The translations under genes were made by a program, and so were the position numbers. The notes beneath the pieces are model-generated. The model was not told where the DNA came from. It was given only the letters and a program-made list of their open reading frames with translations, and searched no databases. From contig NC_060027.1 in assembly GCF_021134715.1 (NCBI RefSeq), positions 3,162,001 through 3,226,000 of the forward strand: a stretch of 64,000 bases of DNA. The letters are read 5' to 3'. Numbering within the stretch: position 1 is the first letter of the stretch; each line of letters begins with the position of its first letter. The stretch comes from Daphnia pulex (taxonomy: Eukaryota > Arthropoda > Branchiopoda > Diplostraca > Daphniidae). Of the stretch, positions 35,336 to 46,287 are shown in pieces.

Positions 35336-35802
35336 AAACTAAAATCACACACAACTTCCTCAATTAGAAATTTAACGTATTATTTTAAAATATATATAAT
35401 TTTTTAACATTTATTTTCGCAGTAAGTTTGAATAACGCTAATAATATATTGTAAAGAAAAACAAATGACAAACAATTCTATTTCCGCATAACAAAAACAA
35501 TGTGGCCAGAAACGGCTTCACCTGGGTTCGACGTGTGGGGTCGTTTAAAAACATAGGAGCAGCAAGCAAAGTTTTTTGTCCTTGTCCTTGGGTCTCTTGT
35601 TGCGTCTTTTCAAAGGAAAAAACTAAGATATTAAGCTTCAACGAAAGTTTTAATGTCAGTCATGTTGGATTAGCTGGAAAAATTGAAATTCTGTCGTGTT
35701 GTTTGCTGAAGAAAAAGTAACTCTGAGCACCGCAAATGTGGCTGGCTTTGCGGCTTACTGTTCACTGGTGAGGAATATTGAAGTTCAGTGGCGTGTGGAA
35801 GA
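35336..35802. promoter_or_regulatory. Spacer before smoothened
   Basis: 467 bp between the LRR stop and the smo ATG should hold the end of the LRR 3' UTR and the smo promoter and 5' UTR. No TATA-initiator pair was recognised. An AATAAA was not obvious immediately after the LRR stop. Confidence 0.35.
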
Positions 35803-38800
35803 ATGAAGTGGGTTTCCGTGGCCTTTCTTCTGTCCATCGGCACAGTTGTCGCCAGACCGAAATCTAGTAGCACTGAAGGAGGAATAGTTTTAAATGACAT
35901 ACCCACAAGTTCAGGCTCTAGGTCGAGGATTGAGCAGCCTTACCTACGGCACGCCTTAACTAGTGACTTGAGAAGGACTGAAGGACAAGATTTCTGCCGT
36001 AAAACAGCAAAATGTCAGCCAATCAAAAACAACATTTGCTTGACAACGAAATTACCATATTCACAAACATCTTTGGAACTGGTTACCGATTCACACACTC
36101 AGGATGATGTTCAGGTTTGGCAACATGATTTGCATTGTCCTTTTACAGGTTTGGCTAATCCTTTGTTTTTCTTCTAGGATAAGCTCATGTTTTGGCAGAA
36201 CTTGAAAAGTGTTCCCAAATGCTGGGCTGTGATTCAACCCTTTTTGTGTGCTCTCTACATGCCAAGATGTGAAAATGGAACAGTAGAACTTCCTTCTCAG
36301 GTACATACAAAATTAGAATAAGTATGTTCAATCACTCAATGACATTTTACTTACAGGAAATGTGCAAGGTTATTCGTAATCCTTGCAGAATTGTGGAACT
36401 TGAACACAGGAATGGCTGGCCAGATTTTATGAGATGTGAAGACACTGAAAAATTCCCTTCTGGCTGCAAAGTTTGTAATTATTATGTGCATTCATTTGCT
36501 ATTACTAACGAAACTTTTTTCTCTTGCAGAATGAGGTGAGAGAATTGAAATTCAACATCACTCCAAAGTGCCAGTCTCCTCTGGTGGAAACGGACAATAG
36601 TTTGGCTTATGTTGAAGGAGTTGACGGATGCGGACTGCCTTGCACTTCCCCGCTGTTTACAAAGGAGGAACATGAACAAGTCCAACGATTCACACAGACT
36701 CTGGTCGCCATGTGCCTCACCACCAATTTGTTTGCTGTGGTAAGATAATAAACACGTTTAGAATATGGAGATAAATGAATCAATAATCAATCGATTGCTA
36801 TGTGAAGTTTACGTTCATGATTGACTGGCGCTCCGCTTCACGCTACCCGGCCGTTATTATTTTTTACATGAACGTATGCTTCGCTGCCGCTTGTATCGGT
36901 TGGATTGCTCAATATATTCCCAGTGCTAGACAGGATATCATATGCCGGAAAGATGGAACAGCTCGTGTATCAGAACCAAGGTATGATGCCAACTCAGCTT
37001 AAGCCGCATTTCAATGTCTGTAGCAATTTTGGTTTTATGCTTTCACGATTTCGTTTGATTTATTTTTTTATTTTAGTGGCGGAGAAACGCTGTCTTGTGT
37101 TGTTATATTCATCTTAATCTATTATTTTCTCATGGCTGCTTGTGTTTGGTTTGTCATGCTAGCCTATTCGTGGTTCGTCAGCTTCCAAGCCCTGGGTAGA
37201 ATTTTAAATTTTTTTTAACTGCCACCCCAAAAAGAATGAAGACAAAACTGAATGTCATCATTGAAATCTCTCTAGGTAAAATCCGTGAGAAAGTCAGCTC
37301 CAAAGCTGCTTACTTTCACTTGGTCTCCTGGTCAATCCCTCTGGTCCTTACAATTACATGCATGGCGCTAGCACAGGTTGAGTTTTATTTTAAACAAGGA
37401 ATTTATGTGTGAACGTATTTGTTGATTTATATTTATTTATTTCCAACGCAGGTCGAAGCACAAAGTCCTCATGGAATTTGTTTCGTGGCCAACAGCAAAG
37501 TGGTGCGGTCTGGTTTCGTTCTGGCCCCTGTAATGATCTTGCTTTTCATTGGCCATGTGTTTCTCTACCGCGGTTTGCTTATTTTGATTCGTCTCAAACT
37601 GGGCAGCGCTGCCTCAATCTCCGCTTCCGCCAATTCCAAGTTACGCAACACCATCGTTCGACTCGTCTCGTTCTCAGCCTCTATTATCTGTGCTATCGGT
37701 TTGTCCATTTTCTGCCATGTTTACGAATTCGATAGACGAACTCAGTGGAAAACTTCCTTCCGCTCCTACATGGTGTAAGTAATTTTTAAAAAATTGTATC
37801 TAAGGATCTCCGCTTAAATCATAATACTTTTACTTGTAGTTAAATTAGCTAAGCTTTTCACGTTCCTTATCACTCTTATTTTCATGGGGTATTAATACTG
37901 GTTTTTATCATGGCGTCTATATGAGTACGGAATTTAAACTTGCTTTAGGTAGTCCTGGCTATCGCACCCAATTTCAACATGGCCTTGTAGTCTATTTATC
38001 CCCATAAAACTAGTGCGCAGCCGCTTTTCTATCCAATAAATTAATAATTCATTTTCAGATGGCACGTTTCTGTGCCACGTGCAGAAATTCGCCAACAACG
38101 CTAATAAGAGTTTCCTTCTAAATCCAGATCATTAACTGAAATTGAATTTTCTCTGCCAATCTTTCCTTATAAAAATTCAATTAATTATGAAACCAAACTA
38201 TTTTTATCCAGACTTTTTTCAATTTGTACTACTACAAAAAAAATAATTATCTTTTCCTTCCCACGAAACGCTTTCATCCCCCCCCCCCCAAACTAATTAG
38301 TTCCAGCATATAAATGTCGTTTTATGTGTAGGAGGCTTGTTACCTCGAAACGTTTATAAGCCCCATAATTTCAAAATAGGTATTTTACGCCCCCGTTTTG
38401 AAGTAATCAAGTTGAATAATTTACCATTTCCCCTCAAACTTAAAAACAATAATTTTTTAACTAAAAGAAAAATTCATTGTGTTTTTTTCAACGTTCGTAT
38501 TTGACATTGCAGATGCCTGGCCAATCAAAACACCTCTCGCATTCAGAATCAAGGCCTTGCCGATGACTGTGAATTGGAATCTCGACCGAGCATGACCATC
38601 ACCCAAGTTCATTTGATTGCCGTCTTTGGAGCTGGTGTAGCCGTATCTTCGTGGGTCTGGACAAAGGCTTCCGTCCTGGCTTGGCGGAGGTGGTACCGAA
38701 GGTATACACACTTCTTGTTTACTCCCTGTCGGCTTGTTTGCATGTAAACATCGTTTTTATTTCCAGGACCTTCAACAAGAGACCGTTGGATGAACGCGTT

Positions 38801-40444
38801 CGCATTCGCAAACATAAAATCATTGCTCAGGCGTTTGCCAAGCGAAGAGATCTGAATCACATGGGCCGGATGTCTATCAGTATCCACAGTACGCACGACG
38901 ATCCAGTCGGTTTTGGCAACCTTGATCTGAATAGCGCCGCTTCCAATGACGTCAGTTCTGCATGGGCTGCCGCCATTCCCAAATTCGTCACACGCCGTGG
39001 CGCTATCGTCGGCGCGGCTGGAGCCTTTGGACTGCGGCGCAATTCGCTGGATTCCGAAATAAGCATGAGCGCCGTCCGGCGTATTTCGGTCGAATCGAGA
39101 GCCAGTCAGTCTCGCCGTCACTCATTCGATTCACAATACTCGGTACATTCTCAACAAACGACGGATTTGGAGCGGCTCACTAGACTACACTTCCGCCATG
39201 GAGGTCGTAAACGTAATAATTTGCTCCGGGGCGGAAGAAAAATGGCGCTGAGACGCAGGGGAAGTATTACGTCTCAAGCTAGTTCGAAAGGGTCGCAAAT
39301 ATTGCCAGCCATTACTAAACTTGCGCTGAGAAATCGCCGAGGAAGTATCACTTCACTGGCCAGTTCTAAAGGCTCGCAAATCTTGCCGGCCATTACCAAA
39401 CGTAGAAACCAATTACTTCCTCTTGGATCAGCTGGAGCGAGCACTGTTGTCCAGGTTCAACCCAATGACAAGCGGCAATCATCGCAAGTCGATCTGGAAC
39501 GAATTGAGCGCTTCTCGCTCAACCTGCCGGGCGACGGAAGTAGCGACGAAAGTGACATCGATAATGGAGAATCATGCAAAGTTACTACGGTCCCTGTCAC
39601 CCAGTCGACTCAAACTGCCGTGACGTGGAACGTGGCCACACAGACGTCGCCCAGTTTATCGACGCTTCGACCTATTTCTACCAAGAGTGCTAAAACAACA
39701 ACGCAGTCTGTGTCTAAAGGCACACAGGTGACTTCATCTTCTTCTTCATCGTCACCATCATCCTCGGCATCCACTTCACCGGAAGCCGTCCGTAAATCGC
39801 TGCCGAAACCGTCGACATCGGCCCCAACGAACATCTCGAGCTCAAAGTGCCACAGAGAACGAGGTCAAGCCGATGGGTCACCCAATGGAAGCTCATCAGA
39901 CGTATCGGATCACATATCAGCCAGCGGGCCTGGCCTAAGTTCGCCTTCGCAATCATTGCTCGATTATTTGCTGCCCATCAAATCGGAGAAGAAATCTGAT
40001 GATCGACAACTCAACGGTTCCAAGAGCAGGTAAATATTTAGCACATTTGCATTCGTTTGCAAAATTGGCGTTGACATTTAAATTTTCAGTGGCAGGTCCA
40101 ATAGGAACAGAAGCGCCCGCTCTCGCGGGGTCGAAGCAATTGAGTTGGACCGTTCGTCTATCGCCCGCCTTCTTGAAAAACTACGAGAGGAGGACCACAA
40201 AGCGGCGGTTGAAGCTGCCAATGCCGTTATCGATTCAGACGAACGTCCTAAACGCTCCTACGACAGGCGTCATCGCGTTGAGCGTAATCGTCGCTCACAA
40301 TCTGAACGCCACGACGGCAATGAAATTGAATTAGATTGCTTGCTGAGCTCCAAGAATTCGAATCGCTCTGATCGATCCAGAAAATCCGGCAGTCGACGCT
40401 CCCGTTCCAAGCAAGAAACAATTGTCAATGACGATGTATCATAA
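35803..40444 (+). CDS. smo: Smoothened, Hedgehog pathway seven-pass receptor
   Basis: Eleven exons: 35803-36114, 36178-36300, 36357-36470, 36530-36739, 36808-36980, 37077-37195, 37276-37376, 37452-37774, 38513-38701, 38767-40029, 40090-40444; 1,093 residues. Signal peptide 1-17; Frizzled-type cysteine-rich domain ([11 protein letters not shown] ... [17 protein letters not shown] ... GWPDFMRC ... FPSGC); linker [10 protein letters not shown]; seven membrane segments from about 245 to 552, with [37 protein letters not shown] and WVWTKASVL. The long cytoplasmic tail (about 540 residues) holds five RRxS sites (near 642, 658, 671, 716, 743), matching the PKA/CK1 clusters that control arthropod Smo surface level. 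The last two lie in a tandemly duplicated 26-residue block. A Ser-rich, then Arg/Ser-rich segment ends the protein. Start chosen at the ATG before the signal peptide. Confidence 0.96.
39248..39405 (+). repeat. Internal tandem duplication in the Smo tail
   Basis: Two consecutive units of about 78 bp (from 39248 and 39326) each encode RRGSIT followed by [14 protein letters not shown]. Codons differ at many third positions (caaatattgccagcc against caaatcttgccggcc), so the duplication is not recent and the protein sequence has been kept. Each unit carries one PKA-type RRGS site. Confidence 0.85.
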
Positions 40445-41238
40445 TGATCAAATCTTTTCTTAACTCCCTTTTCGGTCTTGACGATTCAACTTTATTTCCT
40501 TTTTCCTCTCCCGTATTCCGACATTTTATTTTATTCTTTCCCCATATACCTGAACGTGACAATCGTTGTTACCAACGACCTCCGTTTATTTTTAAAAGTT
40601 ATGTGACTCAACTTTCTATGTAACTTTTTTTTATCTAAATCCAACAGAGGACGAATCTCATATGCAGCTAAAAATCAATCAATCAGGTAATGTGAGTCCC
40701 TTTGTTGCCTTTCAAACTCTGACTTTGGAATTCCATGCATTCTTCCACTTATAGATGGTTTTAACTTTATCGAACCGGATCTCTTCTTGGCAAATAGTGT
40801 CAATAAAAAAAAATGTAAGTGCCATTTGAATTGAACTTTGTCGAAACTACTTTTAGAATATCCCAGTGTAACCCAGTAACTTGAAATAGGAACACAATTC
40901 GAGCTGCCGATTTTTTCACGGCATAATCAAATGTGCGCGTTCAGCTGAGCTTTTTTAAATCATTCGATTTATACCACGGCTGAGTTGCTGCTAGCTGGAA
41001 GCGGAAATGGTGCATCCGCTCCTTTTGGCTACGACAATTTCATTTAGGTATATACTTTTTTTTTCCACGTGTCAAGTTAACGTGCTCTACTACAAGTACG
41101 TTGCCTTTGCTTTTGATGAAGTAGCAGCTGCGCACTAGTTTTCTGATGAACATTTTGGACTCATATAAAGGAAGTTTTTTAAATGAGGTGTTTGTCAAGA
41201 AGTTCAGTTGAATGGGGAATGTGAATTGACTTTCTATC
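40445..41238. other. Spacer between smoothened and the GPCR gene
   Basis: About 800 bp holding the smo 3' UTR and the GPCR upstream region. AATAAAAAAA near 40801 is a candidate polyadenylation signal. A CACGTG E-box lies near 41069. Nothing else recognised. Confidence 0.4.
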
Positions 41239-42261
41239 ATGTCTGAGCTACAGGTTAATACTAGTAGTCTATCGAATAATCAGCAGTGGTCTCACGATGA
41301 ATCGCTCGACATGGATCTCACGATCACCGTTTCATCAGTGCTGTACATTGTCCGTTGGATAGCCGTTAGTTTGGGGTTGCCAATTCACTTACTCGTGGCT
41401 TTCGTCATCCTAAGGACTCGCCAACTACACAGTCCTCGGAACGCTTTCTGGCTTGGAATTATTACGTGTCATTTGTCTACTCTTATGATGGCCTCTTTGG
41501 AATATTTCGTACAAGTTGGCCAGTGGAAGTACTTTGTTATTTGCAGGACATACATCCTCCTTGTCGATACGCCCTATACAAATCTGCTGGTCAATCTATT
41601 GATGGCAACGGCCGACCGCTGGATCGCCATAAGTTATCCTATTTGGCATCAAAGACGAATCACCGTCGTCGGAGTGGTCATGTTTATCATCACGTCTTGG
41701 ATTGTGGTGTTGCTCATGCAAACTAGTCCCTATTGGTTAGGCAAAATTCAGTTTCCCGTATGTTCCGTTGAAGTGTCTGTGGTGAAGTGGGTGACGTTTT
41801 CTCATTTCGTCCTGGTTGGCATCATAACTGTTGCGCAAGTCGTCGTGTATGTTAGAACTCGTCATTATTTACGCTTTAAAACGCTCCTACCGACAACAAA
41901 CGCTGTACTCAAACCGGATGAGCACTTTGTGCATTTGCCAGATAAAACTATTTCTCGTTTAGAATTGGAAGCGAGCGTCACTCTCGTGTCTGGAATAGTT
42001 CCGCTAATTCTCTTCGCTTTGCCATTAACTTTTGTTTTCCTGGCCATCGTTATCTGTCAAATGAATCCACGCCAATGCAGCGATTCAACATTCACGGCAC
42101 TCATTCCATACGTACGTGAACTGCATCTGTTGCACGCAGTCATTAGCCCTTTGCTCTACATTCTCAGGAGTACTGAATTCTCTAAAGCGCTAAGGAGGAC
42201 ACTTCCGCTATCTTTGTCACTGCGAAGACGTGACAGAACAATAGCACTCAGACACTTTTGA
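41239..42261 (+). CDS. Rhodopsin-class G-protein-coupled receptor, intronless
   Basis: A single open frame of 340 residues with seven hydrophobic segments and an N-terminal tail carrying an N-x-S/T site (NTS). The TM3 end reads ADRWIAISYPIWHQRR, a DRW variant of the DRY motif. TM7 reads HAVISPLLYILRSTEF, so the NPxxY motif is SPxxY. TM1 lacks the usual GN. The C-terminal tail is short and basic with clustered arginines. The YPIWHQRR second loop recalls peptide receptors such as cardioacceleratory or vasopressin-like types, but no subfamily can be assigned. The absence of introns, unlike its neighbours, may point to retroposition or intron loss. Confidence 0.82.
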   Translation: MSELQVNTSSLSNNQQWSHDESLDMDLTITVSSVLYIVRWIAVSLGLPIHLLVAFVILRTRQLHSPRNAFWLGIITCHLSTLMMASLEYFVQVGQWKYFVICRTYILLVDTPYTNLLVNLLMATADRWIAISYPIWHQRRITVVGVVMFIITSWIVVLLMQTSPYWLGKIQFPVCSVEVSVVKWVTFSHFVLVGIITVAQVVVYVRTRHYLRFKTLLPTTNAVLKPDEHFVHLPDKTISRLELEASVTLVSGIVPLILFALPLTFVFLAIVICQMNPRQCSDSTFTALIPYVRELHLLHAVISPLLYILRSTEFSKALRRTLPLSLSLRRRDRTIALRHF

Positions 42262-42574
42262 AACACCTTCTCGCAAGTCATCACTTGATCAGAGGATGGC
42301 ACTTCATCCATTGATTTTTCTCACGTGCCGTTAACATTATTCGTACCTAGCTAACCTTTTCTTCCTAGTTTTTCCATTCATAATTGCATTTTCTTAACGT
42401 GATGATCTCTAAATGGACTCGAGAACGAGCAAACAATCCAATTAAGTTTTTTTTGGCCTTTAAATGTCGATTAATTTAAATGCAATTTTGTAAATATGCG
42501 TAAAAGAATTATTTGTTTATTCGTCCTCGATCCTTGCCATCGTTTCAACTGAAAAAAATTATAACCTTTCCTAA
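42262..42574. other. Convergent 3' spacer
   Basis: 313 bp between the GPCR stop and the stop of the minus-strand WD40 gene. It contains the two 3' UTRs; no gene seen. A CACGTG lies near 42323. Confidence 0.4.
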
Positions 42575-44924
42575 TTAAGCGTCAATTTCGCCTAGGTAAA
42601 TCAGCTTGTCACTGGCACCGGATGCAACTATGTTTCATTCAAAATAAAAAATCTGAAATTAATTGATGTCCTTGATGTTGATTTGCTGCGTAAATTACCA
42701 ATAGGTTCCTTAGGATGAAATACAACGTCATTGACACTTCCGTTGTGACCAGGTAATTTGTAAATGATGCGGCGAGATGTAGTGTCCCAAATGTAAACGA
42801 ATCGGTCGGCAGATCCCGCTGAAACTTTGGTTCCGTCAGGTGACCATGAGCAGCGAAGTAAATTCTATAACATTACACAAGGTATTAGAATGGATTGAGA
42901 AATTCGCCGGCATTGTATATACCTTTTCAAAGTTGTGAGCATGGCCAACCATCATTTTGATACAACGTTCTTGAGGAGCGAAAGGTCGTACATCCCAGAC
43001 ACGTAAAGAGTTGTCCATCGAGTTTGACAACACGTAAGATCCATCAGGACTGAGAGTCAAGCCGGTCACAGTGTCGGAATGGCCCTTCAAGGAGTAGAGG
43101 AGAGCATTTTTTCTCAAGTCCCAGACCTAAAAAGGAAAGTGTATGATTTACCTATCTCTCCATATTCACGTGAATAGCTCAAGGCCAGGACCAGTTGAAA
43201 TATCGCAAATGCAAAACTACTTTTCAGGTTTTAAAATGAATATCTTCCAAAAAAAGGAGAAAACTTAACATGGGTTTAGTTCGAACGAAAAGATAATCGA
43301 TAAAAAGTGAAAATTATCTATTTTTCAGAGTAAATTCTTCCTAAAGATGTCGCAAAATTGTCATAAGTATTACGGGGAAAAGTTTTGATCGATAATGTGC
43401 AACCATCTGACAAGCAAAGAAGTATCAGAATCCGCTTCCAGCGTTTCACATTTGCCTCAAACTGACAAAACACAAAAATGCGCATCTTCAGTAATTAGGA
43501 TGGAATTAGGACATTTGACGAGACCCTACTGCTGAAATTACTTGAATTAATTTTAAAAACTTCGCCTACGAGCTTACATTAGTGAACCCATTCATATATC
43601 AAAGAGAAGGGGCCCTGGAAGTAAGGAAGGACTTGGTGACCTTATCAAGGTGAGACACGCGATAATCAGAATACCAAAGTTGAAATCCCTTGCACTCTTC
43701 AAGGAAAATGAACTCGATGATAGGGTAAGACAGAACTTGCACGAATATGGTTCAATATTAAGTAGAAAACAATCAACAATGTCGAAACTTTAGTTTTTAC
43801 AACAAAGACAGAATATGACTGCAGGTCCTTCCTTTTTTGCCAAACTATTCTCTTGAAGCCATCAAGTAAAAATACTGAGAACTTTAATCAATTCTGTAAG
43901 AAAAATACTCAAGTTTGTGACTTTCTCCCACTCACACGGAATATGAAGTTCGCCGAATCGGTGGCTTAATTCAAATTCTTGGAAATTGGTCCCATAGTTT
44001 TTCTTCTCTCTCTCTCTCTCTCTATTACAACAATTGAATTTTGCGAACTCACCTTAACATCGTTGTCGATGCCTGCGGAAATGACTTGTTCGGCGGTATC
44101 GTTGAAGGTGACGGAAGTCGCTTGGTAAGAATTATCTAATGATACTGTCTCGGTTCTTTTTCTTGGATCCCAGACTTTGATGTTGCAGTCATCTGAGGCG
44201 CTGCAGAGAAGAGGAGGTCCTCTTCGTGCAGGATGAATAGCATTGACAAAGGAGGAGTGGCCTGTTGAAACAAATTGTTGTTGGGTTCAATTGCTAAATA
44301 ATGGGACAGTGACAATGGTATACCTTTCAGTTTCTTGATTTTAGCTCCTGTTCTGGTGTCCCACAAACAAATGGTTTTGTCTGTACTAGCAGTGTAAATG
44401 GTATCACCATCGGTAGACAGCTGAAGATCCATTACTGCTCCGGTGTGACCAGACAACACAGCAAAGTTTTCACACTCTCCATAAACATTCCACAAAACTG
44501 TTGAACAAGAGGTTGATTATCCAAACAGTAGAGATGCTCAAATGTATATATGATGCTTACATATTTGTCTGTCGAACCCGGTGGAAACCAAAAACTGGCC
44601 GTCAGGATGGAACTTCAGGCTAAAGATATCTCCAGGATGTCCTGCCAGGAGCATTATAGGAGCCATGAGGCTAGACGTTCTTGCTGGTCCCTGTTTATTG
44701 AAAAAGTCAATATCACATTTGAATTCATCATAGCATCTACAACAACAAAACACACAAGCTGGTCAGCATGTGGTTGGATGCAATTCTCTTTTGTGATGCA
44801 TTCGGCTCATTTAAAAGTTTATAAATAAAACACAAATAAATCAAACCTGTTGCAGGGCCACTTGACCCGAGGTGGCCGACACCAATTCATTATTGCTGGG
44901 ATTGTTTACTGACACAAGCGCCAT
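42575..44924 (-). CDS. SNRNP40: U5 snRNP 40 kDa WD40 protein
   Basis: Seven exons: 44847-44924, 44561-44690, 44324-44497, 44053-44261, 42923-43126, 42699-42864, 42575-42627; 337 residues, close to the family's usual length. Diagnostic segments: SSLMAPIMLLAGHPGDIFSL, FHPDGQFLVSTGFDRQIFLW, NVYGECENFAVLSGHTGAVM, HSSFVNAIHPARRGPPLLC, GIDNDVKVWDLRKN, SMDNSLRVWDVRPFAPQERC, AGSADRFVYIWDTTSRRI and the end SGASDKLIYLGEI. Seven WD repeats would form one propeller. It binds PRP8 in the U5 particle and stays with the spliceosome through catalysis in the nucleus. The intron between exons 4 and 5 is unusually long (926 bp) and contains a TC microsatellite near 43995-44018. Confidence 0.95.
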
Positions 44925-46287
44925 TGCTCCGGCTTCTAGACTTTTAAGAAAATTTTCAAGTTGTAGAAAAAAAAAGTGAAAAAGTTTTGACAACTACTAC
45001 TGACGGAGCAGAAGCCTTTTCTTGCTAGATCTATATTTTATAGTGGTCGCCTTTTCCAAATCTTGTTGGAAACTTGGAAAGACTTTGGTATAATAAAAGA
45101 ATAAAAATTGAGATGGGGAAAAGCTGTCACAGTGGTATATCGCTCAAGAATTTCCGAACCCTTTTTCTCTTTCTTTTTTTGGGAAAAAGAAGTTGTAACT
45201 CGAGGAATTTCATGAACACCCGCGCAGTCTTGGAAAACAATGGGTATTATTGGGGCCGGAAAACAGGCGAACCCACGATCGTAAAAAAAGAAAAGGAGTG
45301 TTAGAAGAAGGAGGGAGAAACAACAAACATTAAATCTCTCCCCTCGATATTTTCTTAAGTTTTGTGTGTCCGTGTGACTATAGAACAGAGGACCTTCTAG
45401 TTTTTTAACACTCGCAAGAAAACGACTTCACCAGTATATGTGATAGTCGCTATGTCTGGGATTTCTTTTCCATTCCAACGAAATTTGGTGCGTCGGAAAG
45501 AACAAAACTAGTCTCTCGAGATGAAGATATTTTGAGCGCTGAATCCATGACCTAAATTGAGTCATTCATTTTTTCCCAACATGATGAGGAAATGATGAGA
45601 TTGATTTTTGTTTTTCCTTTTCTTTCCCGTGTGTGTGGTTTACATTCGTCCGTATAATTTCCACGTCTATGTTGTTGGAGGAGAAAGTGGGGAGGAGCTG
45701 AAAACTGCCGCCAGATGGCAGAGTTTTTGGTACCCAATGGCGGCGGAGGGACACAAAGAAAAATCCAGTCCCTTCAGTTTAATGGCGGCTCTCGGCTGGT
45801 GTGTTTGATGATCTGGGCGTGAGTTGGGATCTTTTAATCCATTTCGGCCTTTGGTTACATCGAGAAGTGTCTCGAAATCACGCCAATTCCCGGCAACTCT
45901 TTTTGTTCTGTTGATATTTAACATTCCGTCCCCGAATCGACGAGTAAAACTCGGCCATCGTTTTGGCTTCACCAGTGAACTGTGTGGTTGAGTGCGCGCC
46001 TGTGAGAGAGAAGAAGTGTGAAAGAAAGAAAGAAAATGCCCAGCCTGACCTGAGAGCATCACCGTCTGTGTTTAGAAAATTAGAAAAACGGACAAAAGGC
46101 TGCAACTATCCTAATTTATTCGACCACGTTCTCCACTTTTGTATTGAAATAACACAAAAATCTTGGAAGAAAACTTTAGAAACGGATATCCGGCTCTTAA
46201 AATAAATAATACTGAAAAAATCTCTCTCTCCACCCTCTCACACACACGTAAGGCAGACTCTCAAACGCTCAGGAAATTCTCTCAAAA
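44925..46287. promoter_or_regulatory. Divergent spacer, SNRNP40 and syndecan
   Basis: 1.36 kb between opposed start codons. It contains GA-rich runs (gagagagaagaagtgtg near 46002; GAAA repeats 46020-46034) and TCTCTCTC just before the syndecan ATG at 46288, which could bind GAGA-type factors. No exon was recognised. Confidence 0.4.

Noticed and set aside
40145-40444. Arg/Ser-rich frame as a separate SR protein
   Set aside because: It joins the preceding smo exon in phase 2 through a good donor and acceptor and forms the Smo C-terminus.
43163-43176. Palindrome TATTCACGTGAATA in a SNRNP40 intron as a clock element
   Set aside because: A single E-box in a housekeeping intron is expected by chance; nothing links it to regulation.
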